A DNA stretch of 9,393 bases from Oscillibacter sp. (GCA_017447005.1 JAFSOM010000535.1:1-9393); one strand, 5' to 3'. Counted from the first letter of the stretch, positions 1 to 7,221 are shown. Numbers and translations: made by a program. The notes: generated from the sequence alone by a model not told the origin.

Positions 1-2354
1 ACAGCCGCGAAACGACCGTGACAAATATCCGCTCTATCGCGTCGTCGGTGACGGGCGCGTTGGACAGAATCAAGCTATCTTTGACCACCTTTTCCGGCGC
101 TACTACCCGCGCCGCGACCGCCGAAGGCCTCTTTGACCTCTCAATCGACGCGCTGGACGATACCGGAATCCTAGAGCCGGATACCATAGACGCGTTGCGG
201 AACGGCGCGGAAGAGTTGCGTTCGGCGACCGAAGAACTAACCGAGGCGATTTCCCGCTTGCAGAGCGGCATGGAGGAACTGGAAAGCGCCGTACTCGTAC
301 AGGACGACGCCGCCCAGAAAAACGCGTTATGGACGTTATCGGACGGAATCGGCGCGGTGGCGGAGGCCAAAACGCAGCGCCGCAACGCGCTGGAAGCCAT
401 GGGAAACGCGTTGAACCGGGGCTTTCCGCTCAACATCAACGACGCGCAATCCGCCTTAGGCCGCGTGAACGCGTCATTGCGCGACCAAGTGTCGACCTTG
501 CGCACGATGGGCGACAGTATCGCAAACGTGGCGCAGAGGTCAAGCGTGGACTGGGACGCGATAGAGCAGGGCTTACGGAATTTGCGTCAGCCGGGAAATT
601 CGCTGATAAGCGCGGTGCGGAAACTGCCCGACGCGGCGGGCGATTTGGCGTCGGCGTTACGCAATTTGGAGGACCCGTCCGGGCGTCTGATAGGCCCTAT
701 GTCGCAAATGGCCGACGCCGTGGATTATATCGTCGGTATCGGCGAGGATTTGGAATCAGGCTATACGGAGTTCTACCGGGCGGTCTCCGACCTGCAATCC
801 ACGGGGCCTGTCAGCGTCAAAGTGACCAGTAACGTGGAGGAGTTGCGCAGTACGGGTAACTCCCTCTACACGGCCTTGGGTACGCTGACGAACAGCGCCG
901 ACGCCCTGACCTTAGCGGTCAACCGTATGGGCGAAAGCGTGTCGGCGAATTTACAGGGAATCAGTCAGCAGTTGACCGCGGTTTCGGAGGCCATGGTTCG
1001 GACGCTGGAAAACATCAGTACGGGCACAGTCGGCGCGGACACCATCGTGACCGACGTTTCCGACCATGACGTTTCCGGGACGCGCTTGGGCAAAATTACG
1101 GAGAGCGTCAACATCGGGACGCTGGAGGCCGACCGTAACGCCGGAGGAATCGCGGGCATAATTGGCATTGAGTACGACCTTGACCCCGAGGACGACATCA
1201 CAGGCCCGCAGACGTTCGGGAGTACGTTGGAAACCCGCGCCGTTATACAGGCTTGCCGCAACGAGGGCGCCGTCACGACGCGCAAAGACTACGCGGGCGG
1301 CATTGTGGGCCGTATGAATCTTGGCACGCTGGTGTCGTGCGAGAACTACGGCGGCGTCAAGAGTACGGCGGGCGGCTACGTCGGCGGCCTTGCCGGACGT
1401 TCCGGCGGAATCGTGCGTGAGAGCTGGAGCCGCTGTACGCTGTCCGGGGAACGCTTTGTAGGCGGTATCGCGGGTCAGGCGGACGTGTTGCAGAACTGCC
1501 GCGCCATTCCCACGTTTACCACGATGGCCGACGGTATGCAGTCCATCGGTTCCATCGCCGGGAACGCCAACCCCGCCGACGGGCGCATACAGGGGAATCT
1601 CTTCCTTGACAACGGCGTCGGCGGCATTGACGGTATCAGCTATATCGGAATCGCGGAGCCGGCGTCGTGGGAGACGTTATTAGTGGAGGGCGCGCCGCCG
1701 GAAAAGTTCACCGTCTGCGCGGTGGTCTTCCTTATTGACGGCGTGGAAGTGGAGCGCATACCGTTCGAGTACGGCGACGACTTGAGCGGAATCGTACCGC
1801 CGGAAATCCCAGAAAAGAGTAATTTACACGGCTACTGGCCCGCGTTCGATACGTCCGGGTTACATCCCGACATCACCTTGGAGCCGGTTTACGAGCCTTG
1901 GATAACCATGGTGGCGAGCGACGTGAAATCGGGCGAACAGGCGCTAGTATTGGCGGAAGGGAACTTCACGCGGGAAACGGTCTTGAACGTGACGGAAAGC
2001 GAAGTCGGGGCGCCTACGGGAGCCGACGCCATGGTAATGGACATCCGCATAGAGGGCGCGGATTTGACCGAGGACGACATTGTCCCCTTACGCCTGTTCA
2101 ACTCGACGGGCGGACAGGCGGCGGTATGGAGATTCCGTGACAGCCGTTGGCGCACGGTCGGCGCGGAGACGAACGGACATTATCTGCTTGTCAATATGCA
2201 GGGCGACAGCGGCACCTATTGCGTCATACCGGGCGGCGCGGGACAGGCCGCGATGATACGTCACCTGATACCGTGGGCGGCGGTCGTACTGTTCGTGCTG
2301 ATTGTCGCGGCGGTGATTCGCGGACAGTCCAAGGCGAAACGCAAACAGTCGTAA
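1..2354 (+). CDS. Large GLUG-repeat surface protein with C-terminal membrane anchor (5' end missing)
   Basis: The reading frame is open from the left edge. The first possible start is a GTG at 18 with no Shine-Dalgarno in front, so the true start probably lies outside the window. Numbering from that GTG (778 residues): about 40-335 is almost entirely helical and coiled-coil-like, rich in Leu/Ala/Ser/Asn with few prolines. About 374-490 carries four GGIAG/GGIVG/GGLAG/GGIAG motifs spaced 25-55 residues apart, typical of GLUG-type beta-helical surface repeats. About 560-740 looks like beta-sandwich modules. Residues 748-770 form one hydrophobic segment (IPWAAVVLFVLIVAAVI) followed by a basic tail (KAKRKQS), which fits an extracellular protein anchored by its C-terminus. 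There is no LPxTG motif. Similar anchored proteins occur in Clostridia without a known function, and I do not recognise a specific family. A strong terminator follows, so it is a separate unit from the downstream operon. Confidence 0.8.
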   Translation, partial: SRETTVTNIRSIASSVTGALDRIKLSLTTFSGATTRAATAEGLFDLSIDALDDTGILEPDTIDALRNGAEELRSATEELTEAISRLQSGMEELESAVLVQDDAAQKNALWTLSDGIGAVAEAKTQRRNALEAMGNALNRGFPLNINDAQSALGRVNASLRDQVSTLRTMGDSIANVAQRSSVDWDAIEQGLRNLRQPGNSLISAVRKLPDAAGDLASALRNLEDPSGRLIGPMSQMADAVDYIVGIGEDLESGYTEFYRAVSDLQSTGPVSVKVTSNVEELRSTGNSLYTALGTLTNSADALTLAVNRMGESVSANLQGISQQLTAVSEAMVRTLENISTGTVGADTIVTDVSDHDVSGTRLGKITESVNIGTLEADRNAGGIAGIIGIEYDLDPEDDITGPQTFGSTLETRAVIQACRNEGAVTTRKDYAGGIVGRMNLGTLVSCENYGGVKSTAGGYVGGLAGRSGGIVRESWSRCTLSGERFVGGIAGQADVLQNCRAIPTFTTMADGMQSIGSIAGNANPADGRIQGNLFLDNGVGGIDGISYIGIAEPASWETLLVEGAPPEKFTVCAVVFLIDGVEVERIPFEYGDDLSGIVPPEIPEKSNLHGYWPAFDTSGLHPDITLEPVYEPWITMVASDVKSGEQALVLAEGNFTRETVLNVTESEVGAPTGADAMVMDIRIEGADLTEDDIVPLRLFNSTGGQAAVWRFRDSRWRTVGAETNGHYLLVNMQGDSGTYCVIPGGAGQAAMIRHLIPWAAVVLFVLIVAAVIRGQSKAKRKQS

Positions 2355-2376
2355 GAAAACCGTATAGCGAATCAGG

Positions 2377-2410
2377 AACCGTGACGGAGCGAACGCCGTC
2401 ACGGTTTTTT
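2377..2410 (+). terminator. Rho-independent terminator after the surface-protein gene
   Basis: A perfect 11-bp stem (AACCGTGACGG at 2377-2387 with CCGTCACGGTT at 2396-2406) closes an 8-nt loop and runs into six T residues (2405-2410). It begins 22 nt after the stop codon and separates the upstream gene from the promoter at 2439. Confidence 0.95.
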
Positions 2411-2438
2411 CGCGCCGAAAAAAATTTCAGATTCCCTC

Positions 2439-2467
2439 TTGACAAGCGCGGGATTCTATGCTATCCT
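2439..2467 (+). promoter_or_regulatory. Sigma-A promoter of the GntR/ABC/amidase operon
   Basis: A perfect -35 box TTGACA (2439-2444), a 17-nt spacer and a -10 box TATCCT (2462-2467, 4 of 6 consensus). Transcription should start near 2474, inside the repeat array described next. The first ribosome site (AGGAGG, 2513-2518) lies about 40 nt downstream. Confidence 0.85.
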
Positions 2468-2511
2468 AACCGTACTAAGACAACTAATACAGTTAATACG
2501 CGTAACACAGT
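2467..2511 (+). repeat. Five-unit 9-bp direct repeat overlapping the transcription start; probable GntR operator
   Basis: Five consecutive 9-bp units begin with TAA: TAACCGTAC, TAAGACAAC, TAATACAGT, TAATACGCG, TAACACAGT. The central ones share TAAyAC. The array starts on the last base of the -10 box and ends just before the ribosome site, where a bound repressor would block initiation. YtrA-type GntR regulators commonly bind TACTAATAC-like sequences in their own promoters, and the regulator gene is third in this operon, so autoregulation is the simplest reading. The repeat is visible; the operator role is inferred. Confidence 0.6.
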
Positions 2512-2526
2512 CAGGAGGCGTGGGAA

Positions 2527-2619
2527 ATGGCTACCTCATTTGGCATTGTCGTAGGAATTGGCGCGGCGGCGGTCATTGCCATTATCGTGGCGTTCGCGGC
2601 GGCGCTGAACCGCAAGTAG
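2527..2619 (+). CDS. 30-residue single-pass membrane microprotein A
   Basis: The ORF starts with ATG 8 nt after a perfect AGGAGG (2513-2518), ends with TAG and is the first gene behind the operon promoter. The product MATSFGIVVGIGAAAVIAIIVAFAAALNRK is nearly one hydrophobic helix (residues 5-26) with several Gly/Ala positions and a short basic end (NRK), suggesting a membrane peptide with its C-terminus in the cytoplasm. No family is recognised. Position and the excellent ribosome site argue that it is translated. It could be a small subunit or modulator of the ABC permease encoded downstream, a leader peptide, or a small toxic or antimicrobial-like peptide. The sequence does not decide between these. 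Confidence 0.7.
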   Translation: MATSFGIVVGIGAAAVIAIIVAFAAALNRK

Positions 2620-2634
2620 AGAGGGGGAATGCGT

Positions 2635-2727
2635 ATGTTATCCGTAATACCGTTGCGGGCTTACGTGGCGGGACTGCTGGCGGTCGTATCGCTGGCGGCG
2701 ATGGCGCTGACGATTGCGGGCAGGTGA
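2635..2727 (+). CDS. 30-residue single-pass membrane microprotein B
   Basis: The chosen ATG lies 7 nt after the purine run AGGGGG (2622-2627). An in-frame ATG at 2629 would add Met-Arg but sits only 1 nt from that run. The product MLSVIPLRAYVAGLLAVVSLAAMALTIAGR has one hydrophobic segment (about residues 10-28) with Arg at both ends. It starts 15 nt after the stop of microprotein A and ends 27 nt before the GntR start. It has the same length as microprotein A but little sequence similarity, so it is not an obvious duplicate. Its function is unknown; its place between the promoter and the regulator suggests it is expressed together with the ABC transporter. Confidence 0.6.
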   Translation: MLSVIPLRAYVAGLLAVVSLAAMALTIAGR

Positions 2728-2754
2728 ATTTTTAAGAAGGGAGGCGGGGCGTAG

Positions 2755-3222
2755 ATGATTACCCTGAATTATCGTGACTCCCGGCCCATTTACGAACAAA
2801 TACAGGAGGCTTTCAAGCGGCTGATTGTCACGGGCGCGATGGAACCCGAAGAGCGTTTGCCGTCCGTGCGGACGCTGGCGACGCAGTTGTCGATTAACCC
2901 GAACACGATTCAACGGGCGTATGCCGAACTCGAACGCGAGGGATACTGTTACTCCGTACCGGGAAAGGGAAGTTTCGTCACGGCGGGCGCGGACATGAGC
3001 GAAAAGCGTCGCAAGGAGTTGCAGGAACGTTTATGCGCGTTAGCGGCGGAGTTAAAGTATCTGGGCGCGACGGACGCGGAACTGATAGCGTTAATCCAAC
3101 GCGTGCCGGAACGGGCGAACGCGGCGAAAGCCGATAGCGCGACGAATACGGCGAACGCGGACGGAAAAACCGATACGGCGAACGCCGCAGGGGATAAAGA
3201 TAAGGAGGAGGAGAACGCATGA
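2755..3222 (+). CDS. YtrA-subfamily GntR transcriptional regulator
   Basis: A 155-residue DNA-binding repressor. Residues 10-76 are a GntR winged helix: RPIYEQIQ at the start, the recognition-helix region LPSVRTLATQLSINPNTIQRAYAELEREG, and the wing with VPGKGSFV. Instead of a large ligand domain it has the short helical C-terminus (about 80-118) typical of the YtrA subfamily, whose members usually control adjacent ABC transporters. ATG 2755 follows AAGGGAGG (2737-2744) by 10 nt. The gene overlaps the ATPase by 4 nt (ATGA), implying translational coupling. It likely represses its own promoter at 2439. An unusual feature is a low-complexity Ala/Asn/Asp/Lys tail (119-155) with two 9-residue repeats, TANADGKTD and TANAAGDKD; I do not expect this tail in the core family. 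Confidence 0.92.
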   Translation: MITLNYRDSRPIYEQIQEAFKRLIVTGAMEPEERLPSVRTLATQLSINPNTIQRAYAELEREGYCYSVPGKGSFVTAGADMSEKRRKELQERLCALAAELKYLGATDAELIALIQRVPERANAAKADSATNTANADGKTDTANAAGDKDKEEENA

Positions 3223-4115
3223 TACAGGCGGAAAACGTTGTCAAGCTCTTTGACGGTTTCCGGGCGTTGGATGGCGCGTCGCTGACCGTGCCGACCGGGA
3301 GCGTTTACGGGCTTGTGGGGCCGAACGGCGCCGGAAAATCGACGATTATCCGGCATTTCACCGGCATTTACCGTCAGGACGCCGGAGCGGTGCAGATGAA
3401 CGGCGAAAACGTGTGGGAAAATCCGGCGTTAAAGGAGAAAATCGCCGCGATTCCCGATGACTGGTTTTACTTTAACCCGTCCACGGTGCGCGACATGATG
3501 AAGTTCTACCGGGGATTTTACCCGCGCTTTTCCATGGAGCGTTACGAGAAACTGAAGGAAGTCTTTCAGATAGACGAAAAGCGCGTGATACGGCGTTTGA
3601 GCAAGGGAATGCAAAAGCAAGTCGCCTTCTGGCTGACGCTGTGTTGTATGCCGGATTTCCTGATACTCGACGAACCCGTAGACGGCCTTGACCCCGTCAT
3701 GAGGCGTCAAGTGTGGTCTCTTGTCATGGGCGACGTGTCGCAAAACGGCACGACGGTGCTTGTCAGTTCGCACAACCTCCGTGAGTTGGAGGACGTATGC
3801 GACCACGTGGGCATTATGGACCATGGGAAAGTGTTGCTGGAACGCAGTCTGGAGCAGTTGCAGGACAACATGGTCAAGTTGCAGGTGGTCTTTCCGGAGG
3901 GCGTGACGGAAGTCCCGGCGGACTTGGGCGCGCTTCACGCGTCGAAAACGGGCCGGGTGCATACCATCATCATGCGCATGAGCGCGGCGGAGGCCGAAGA
4001 GCGGATAGCGGTCTATCAGCCTATCGTCATGGAGGCCTTGCCGCTGACGCTGGAAGAGATTTTCATCTATGAGTTGGGAGGGGTAGACTATGAAGTTAAA
4101 GACATCCTTCTTTAA
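3219..4115 (+). CDS. ABC transporter ATP-binding protein (YtrB-like)
   Basis: A cytoplasmic ATPase subunit of 298 residues that should power the permease encoded next. Walker A is GPNGAGKST (34-42), the signature is LSKGM (127-131), Walker B is FLILDEP (147-153) with the likely catalytic Glu152, the D-loop region is GLD (156-158) and the switch His is H185 (SSHN). Where most family members have the Q-loop glutamine, this protein reads AAIPDDWFYF (77-86), that is Asp rather than Gln. About 65 residues beyond the core form a small C-terminal domain. The start overlaps the GntR stop and follows a long AAGGAGGAGG-type site (3202-3211). The reading frame runs 26 nt into the permease gene. The substrate cannot be read from the sequence; relatives linked to YtrA regulators are tied to envelope stress. 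Confidence 0.92.
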   Translation: MIQAENVVKLFDGFRALDGASLTVPTGSVYGLVGPNGAGKSTIIRHFTGIYRQDAGAVQMNGENVWENPALKEKIAAIPDDWFYFNPSTVRDMMKFYRGFYPRFSMERYEKLKEVFQIDEKRVIRRLSKGMQKQVAFWLTLCCMPDFLILDEPVDGLDPVMRRQVWSLVMGDVSQNGTTVLVSSHNLRELEDVCDHVGIMDHGKVLLERSLEQLQDNMVKLQVVFPEGVTEVPADLGALHASKTGRVHTIIMRMSAAEAEERIAVYQPIVMEALPLTLEEIFIYELGGVDYEVKDILL

Positions 4116-6240
4116 TCCCACGCTCTACCGCAAGAATCTGACGCGGTTCTGGCCTTTGTGGGGGCTGACCTCGTTTTTCGGCGCGCTGATTCCGATTTCC
4201 GGTATCATGATGTGCCTGAACGGGGACTTGAAAACGACGGCCTTGGAGTTTAAGGAGGTATACTATAACGCTATCGTCTATTTTGCGCCGGTTGTCCTGC
4301 TGTGCTACTGTATCCTGTGCGCTATGGCGGTATGGAGTTACCTTTACAACGCCCGGAGCGTGGGCATGATGCACACGTTGCCCATCAGCCGCGAGGGACT
4401 GTTCGTGACGAATTTCCTTTCCGGCCTGACAATGGTCGCTATTCCGTGGGCGGTGACGGCGCTGTTTTGCGTGATACTGTCGATTGTGGCGAAATCGTTC
4501 TCAGCGGGGCCGCTGTTCGTTACGATACTGTGCGTTGCCGGAGAGGGACTGTTTTACTTCTCCTCCGCGACGGCGGCGGCGTTCATCACGGGAAATGTTT
4601 TCGCCCTGCCCCTGCTCTATTTCCTGTTCCACTTCCTTGCGCCCCTGCTGGAAGCCCTCATAGGCACGCTTTCCTCCAATCTGATATTCGGGCTGTCCCA
4701 TATCTATACGGGCGTCGCGGACTGGCTTTCTCCGACGGTCTACATTATCAAGAACGTCAAGATAAACAGAACCTATACGCAAATCCCCGTGCCCGGACAA
4801 CCGAATATAACGGAGAGCGTTTTAGCGTCCGTGACGCTGGAAAAGGGCTGGCTGATTGCGGTCTATGCGCTCGTAGGGCTTGCGTTACTGGGCGTGGCTT
4901 ATATGCTGTACCGCTACCGCAAGAGCGAATGCGCCGGGGAAGTTATCGCTATGGGCTGGGGCCGTCCCGTATTCCGTTACGGTATCGCGGCGTTGCTTGC
5001 GCTGGGCGGCGGTCAACTGCTCTATATCATCATCTTCAACAGTTTCGACCTTGACCAAGACCCGTACCGTATTCTGCCGCTGATATTCTGTATGCTGATA
5101 GCGGGGCTTATCGGCTATTACGGCGCGTCGATGTTACTGGCGAAAACGTTGCGGGTATTCAAGGGAAGTCAGCGCGGCGCGGCGATAGTGGCGGCGGGTT
5201 GCGTGATTGCGTGCTGTGTCGTGGGGTTCGATATGCTGGGCGTGGCGAAGCGCGTGCCGTCGGCGGACAGCGTGAAGTATGTGCGGCTCTACGCGGCGAA
5301 TAACACGTATTACTTGTTCCCCGACGAGGACGCCGACGTTTTAGAGGAACTGCGCGACGTGCACAAGGCGATTATCGCCGAGAAAAATTACGCGCAGAAG
5401 ATGATGAACGCCCGCACGATAGAAGATTCCGGGGACTTTGAGAAATCCACCTACGTGACGTTCCGCGTAACCTATTTGCTGAAAAACGGGTTGAACGTTG
5501 ACCGGAATTACTTCCTGTATCTGACAAAAGACCGCATGGAGGAGCCGGGGACGTATGACAACGCGCTTGACCGGTTCATCAACAGTACGGAAATGAAACT
5601 CCGCCGCTTGCGCTTCGACGACCCGCGCTTTATCATTGAAAACGGCAACATCAACATTCAAAAGCGTGACGACGGCTTTGAGTTCAGCAGTCGGGAGTTG
5701 TCGGAAGTACTGGCGGCTATAGCGGACGACGCCAAAGCGGGGACGTGGGGGCAATACGACTGGTTCGACGAGGACAATACCACCTACGCCGTCAGCATGT
5801 TTTTCTGGTACAGTATCAACGACGTGGAGGAATTAGCGTCCAGAGGCATGGACAACATCACGGTGTATCTCCGTCCGGGCATGACGAACACGATAAACTG
5901 TCTGAAAAAGATGGGTTATCTGGAGGACGGCGACCTCGTGACGCAGGCGGAAATGCAAAAAATCTGGGAAGAGCGCGACAGGATGATGAAGTATCCGCCG
6001 GACATGGCGGGGGTAGAGTTGGACGCGGCGACATTGGAGCCTATCGACTCTCCGTCAGAAACGATTCCGCCGGAAGCGGAGAGCGTGACGCCGGAAACTG
6101 CGCCGGAAGGGGAAACCGTAACGCCGCAACCCGCGCCCGTTACGGAACCCGTGACGAATCCCGGCGCGGCGAATAACAATCCGAACAGCGCCCCGCAGAC
6201 GCCCGCGGAGAGTTCCGCCGCGTCGTCTATGGGTAGCTGA
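4090..6240 (+). CDS. Large ABC-2-type transporter permease with soluble C-terminal domain
   Basis: The 716-residue membrane partner of the preceding ATPase. Hydrophobic segments lie at about 24-43, 62-86, 105-134, 142-163, 168-193, 255-275, 296-316, 328-350 and 364-385, so eight or nine helices. The motif RSVGMMHTLPISRE (89-102), just after the second helix, resembles the cytoplasmic loop of ABC-2/YtrC-D-type permeases. Residues about 390-650 form a soluble mixed alpha/beta domain, followed by a disordered Pro/Glu/Thr/Ala-rich tail (650-716) ending in SAASSMGS. Domains of this kind follow the membrane part in several Clostridia permeases, possibly the DUF6449 type (low confidence). ATG 4090 follows GGGAGG by about 8 nt and overlaps the ATPase gene by 26 nt. 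Only one permease gene is present, so the transporter is probably a homodimer of this chain with two ATPases. Confidence 0.88.
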   Translation: MKLKTSFFNPTLYRKNLTRFWPLWGLTSFFGALIPISGIMMCLNGDLKTTALEFKEVYYNAIVYFAPVVLLCYCILCAMAVWSYLYNARSVGMMHTLPISREGLFVTNFLSGLTMVAIPWAVTALFCVILSIVAKSFSAGPLFVTILCVAGEGLFYFSSATAAAFITGNVFALPLLYFLFHFLAPLLEALIGTLSSNLIFGLSHIYTGVADWLSPTVYIIKNVKINRTYTQIPVPGQPNITESVLASVTLEKGWLIAVYALVGLALLGVAYMLYRYRKSECAGEVIAMGWGRPVFRYGIAALLALGGGQLLYIIIFNSFDLDQDPYRILPLIFCMLIAGLIGYYGASMLLAKTLRVFKGSQRGAAIVAAGCVIACCVVGFDMLGVAKRVPSADSVKYVRLYAANNTYYLFPDEDADVLEELRDVHKAIIAEKNYAQKMMNARTIEDSGDFEKSTYVTFRVTYLLKNGLNVDRNYFLYLTKDRMEEPGTYDNALDRFINSTEMKLRRLRFDDPRFIIENGNINIQKRDDGFEFSSRELSEVLAAIADDAKAGTWGQYDWFDEDNTTYAVSMFFWYSINDVEELASRGMDNITVYLRPGMTNTINCLKKMGYLEDGDLVTQAEMQKIWEERDRMMKYPPDMAGVELDAATLEPIDSPSETIPPEAESVTPETAPEGETVTPQPAPVTEPVTNPGAANNNPNSAPQTPAESSAASSMGS

Positions 6241-6257
6241 CGGCGGGGCGGTTGGAT

Positions 6258-6974
6258 ATGGTGACGCTATCCAACGGGGGCGACGGATTTTCCGCCGTCC
6301 CGCCGCGCCGGAAACGCGGGCCGCTCCGCGCTCTGTTACCGTGGGTCGTGCTGACGCTTTCCCTGATTGCGTCCTGTAATATCCGCGTCCGGGAAGCGCG
6401 CACGGGCGGCGAGTACCCGTCATGGCTGCCCGGCGCGGAAATCGAAATGCCGGAGTACGTGCGGGAGGACTTTCTGACGAAGAATCCCTATTCCCGTCCG
6501 GGAACGTACCTGCGCAAGATTGACGGCGTTGTGATTCATTATGTAGGGAATCCGGGGTCAACGGCGAACGCGAACCGGAATTATTTTGAAGGCCTTGCGG
6601 ACGGTCAAAACGGGACTTACGCGAGCAGTCACTTTATCGTAGGCTTACAGGGCGAAGCGTTGCAGTGCGTGCCGCTGACGGAAATCGCGTATGCGTCGAA
6701 CAACCGCAACGCCGACACAATTTCAATAGAAGTCTGTCACCCGGACAAGGGCGGACAGTTTAACGATATGACCTATCAGCGCGTCGCGGAGTTGACCGGC
6801 TGGCTATGCTGGAAGTTCGCGCTCGACCCGCAGGAGGACGTGATACGGCATTATGACGTGACGGGCAAGTTGTGTCCGCTGTACTACGTGGAACATCCGG
6901 ACGCGTGGGAGGCGTTGAAGGGCGATATAGCGGCGGTCAAGGCGCGTCTGACTGCGGAGGCGGCGGAGACGTAA
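6258..6974 (+). CDS. N-acetylmuramoyl-L-alanine amidase (Amidase_2/T7-lysozyme fold), probable lipoprotein
   Basis: A zinc amidase that cleaves the bond between MurNAc and L-Ala in peptidoglycan. From ATG 6258 (238 residues): a basic stretch RRKRGPLR, a hydrophobic segment, and a lipobox-like IASC (37-40), suggesting export with Cys40 lipidated and the enzyme tethered to the outer membrane face; an uncleaved anchor is the alternative. The catalytic domain covers about 80-230: VVIHYVGNPG with ligand His94, ASSHFIVG, then IRHYDVTGKLCP with His198, Lys204 and Cys206. This is the His-His-Cys set with Lys two residues before Cys, as in T7 lysozyme and related PGRP-like amidases. The core looks complete. 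The start is 17 nt after the permease stop, so it belongs to the same operon. The ribosome site is weak (GGGGCGG). An in-frame TTG at 6252 or GTG at 6261 are alternative starts. Confidence 0.9.
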   Translation: MVTLSNGGDGFSAVPPRRKRGPLRALLPWVVLTLSLIASCNIRVREARTGGEYPSWLPGAEIEMPEYVREDFLTKNPYSRPGTYLRKIDGVVIHYVGNPGSTANANRNYFEGLADGQNGTYASSHFIVGLQGEALQCVPLTEIAYASNNRNADTISIEVCHPDKGGQFNDMTYQRVAELTGWLCWKFALDPQEDVIRHYDVTGKLCPLYYVEHPDAWEALKGDIAAVKARLTAEAAET

Positions 6975-7002
6975 CGAACGGCGATAGAAAGGAGCGTCGG
7001 CA

Positions 7003-7185
7003 ATGGAACAGGCGCGGGAAAAGACGCGCAATCAGGACATCATATGGCGCGTATGGATTGACAATCGTCAAAAGGTGGTATCATTCCACGAGAAGGACGG
7101 CGCCTGTCTGATGGAGTTCCGCAGTCAGGATTTGTTCTGGAGTTGCGTCAACCAGTACGCCGGACTGCAATACCGTTATCAATAA
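7003..7185 (+). CDS. 60-residue aromatic-rich protein of unknown function
   Basis: ATG 7003 lies 8 nt after AGAAAGGAG (6986-6994), 28 nt after the amidase stop, making it the last gene of the operon. The protein is soluble with no signal or membrane segment. Its charged N-terminus (EQAREKTRNQD) leads into a probable two-stranded sheet, IIWRVWIDNRQKVVSFHEKDG, and then an amphipathic helix region with FRSQDLFWSCVNQYAGLQYRYQ. Three Trp, three Tyr and two Cys in 60 residues suggest a compact real fold rather than a chance ORF. I do not recognise the family. The TAA stop overlaps the A-run in front of the hairpin at 7192. Confidence 0.75.
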   Translation: MEQAREKTRNQDIIWRVWIDNRQKVVSFHEKDGACLMEFRSQDLFWSCVNQYAGLQYRYQ

Positions 7186-7221
7186 AAAAGCCGCGTCGGG
7201 GGATAAAAATCCTCCGGCGCG
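7184..7221 (-). terminator. Strong minus-strand rho-independent terminator
   Basis: A 13-bp stem (7192-7204 with 7209-7221, two G-U pairs) closes an AAAA loop on the plus strand. Read on the minus strand it is followed after 2 nt by six U residues (complement of A7184-A7189), the classic arrangement. In the plus direction the hairpin is followed only by TTCAGCC, so it is a poor terminator for the operon, although the hairpin could still protect that mRNA's 3' end. Its quality shows that a minus-strand transcript ends here. Confidence 0.85.

Noticed and set aside
2467..2511. Tandem short repeats as a possible CRISPR remnant
   Set aside because: Units are 9 bp with no spacers and sit on a promoter; a protein-binding array fits better.
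3429..4121. Minus-strand open frame of 230 codons
   Set aside because: It lies opposite the ABC ATPase with its complete motifs; the His/Arg-rich product is typical of a shadow frame.
6252..6260. TTG 6252 as the amidase start
   Set aside because: It is only 3 nt from the GGGG of the weak ribosome site; ATG 6258 has usable spacing and loses just two residues.
7192..7221. Hairpin as plus-strand terminator of the amidase operon
   Set aside because: In the plus direction there is no T-run after the stem; the minus direction has six U residues, so it was assigned to the minus strand.
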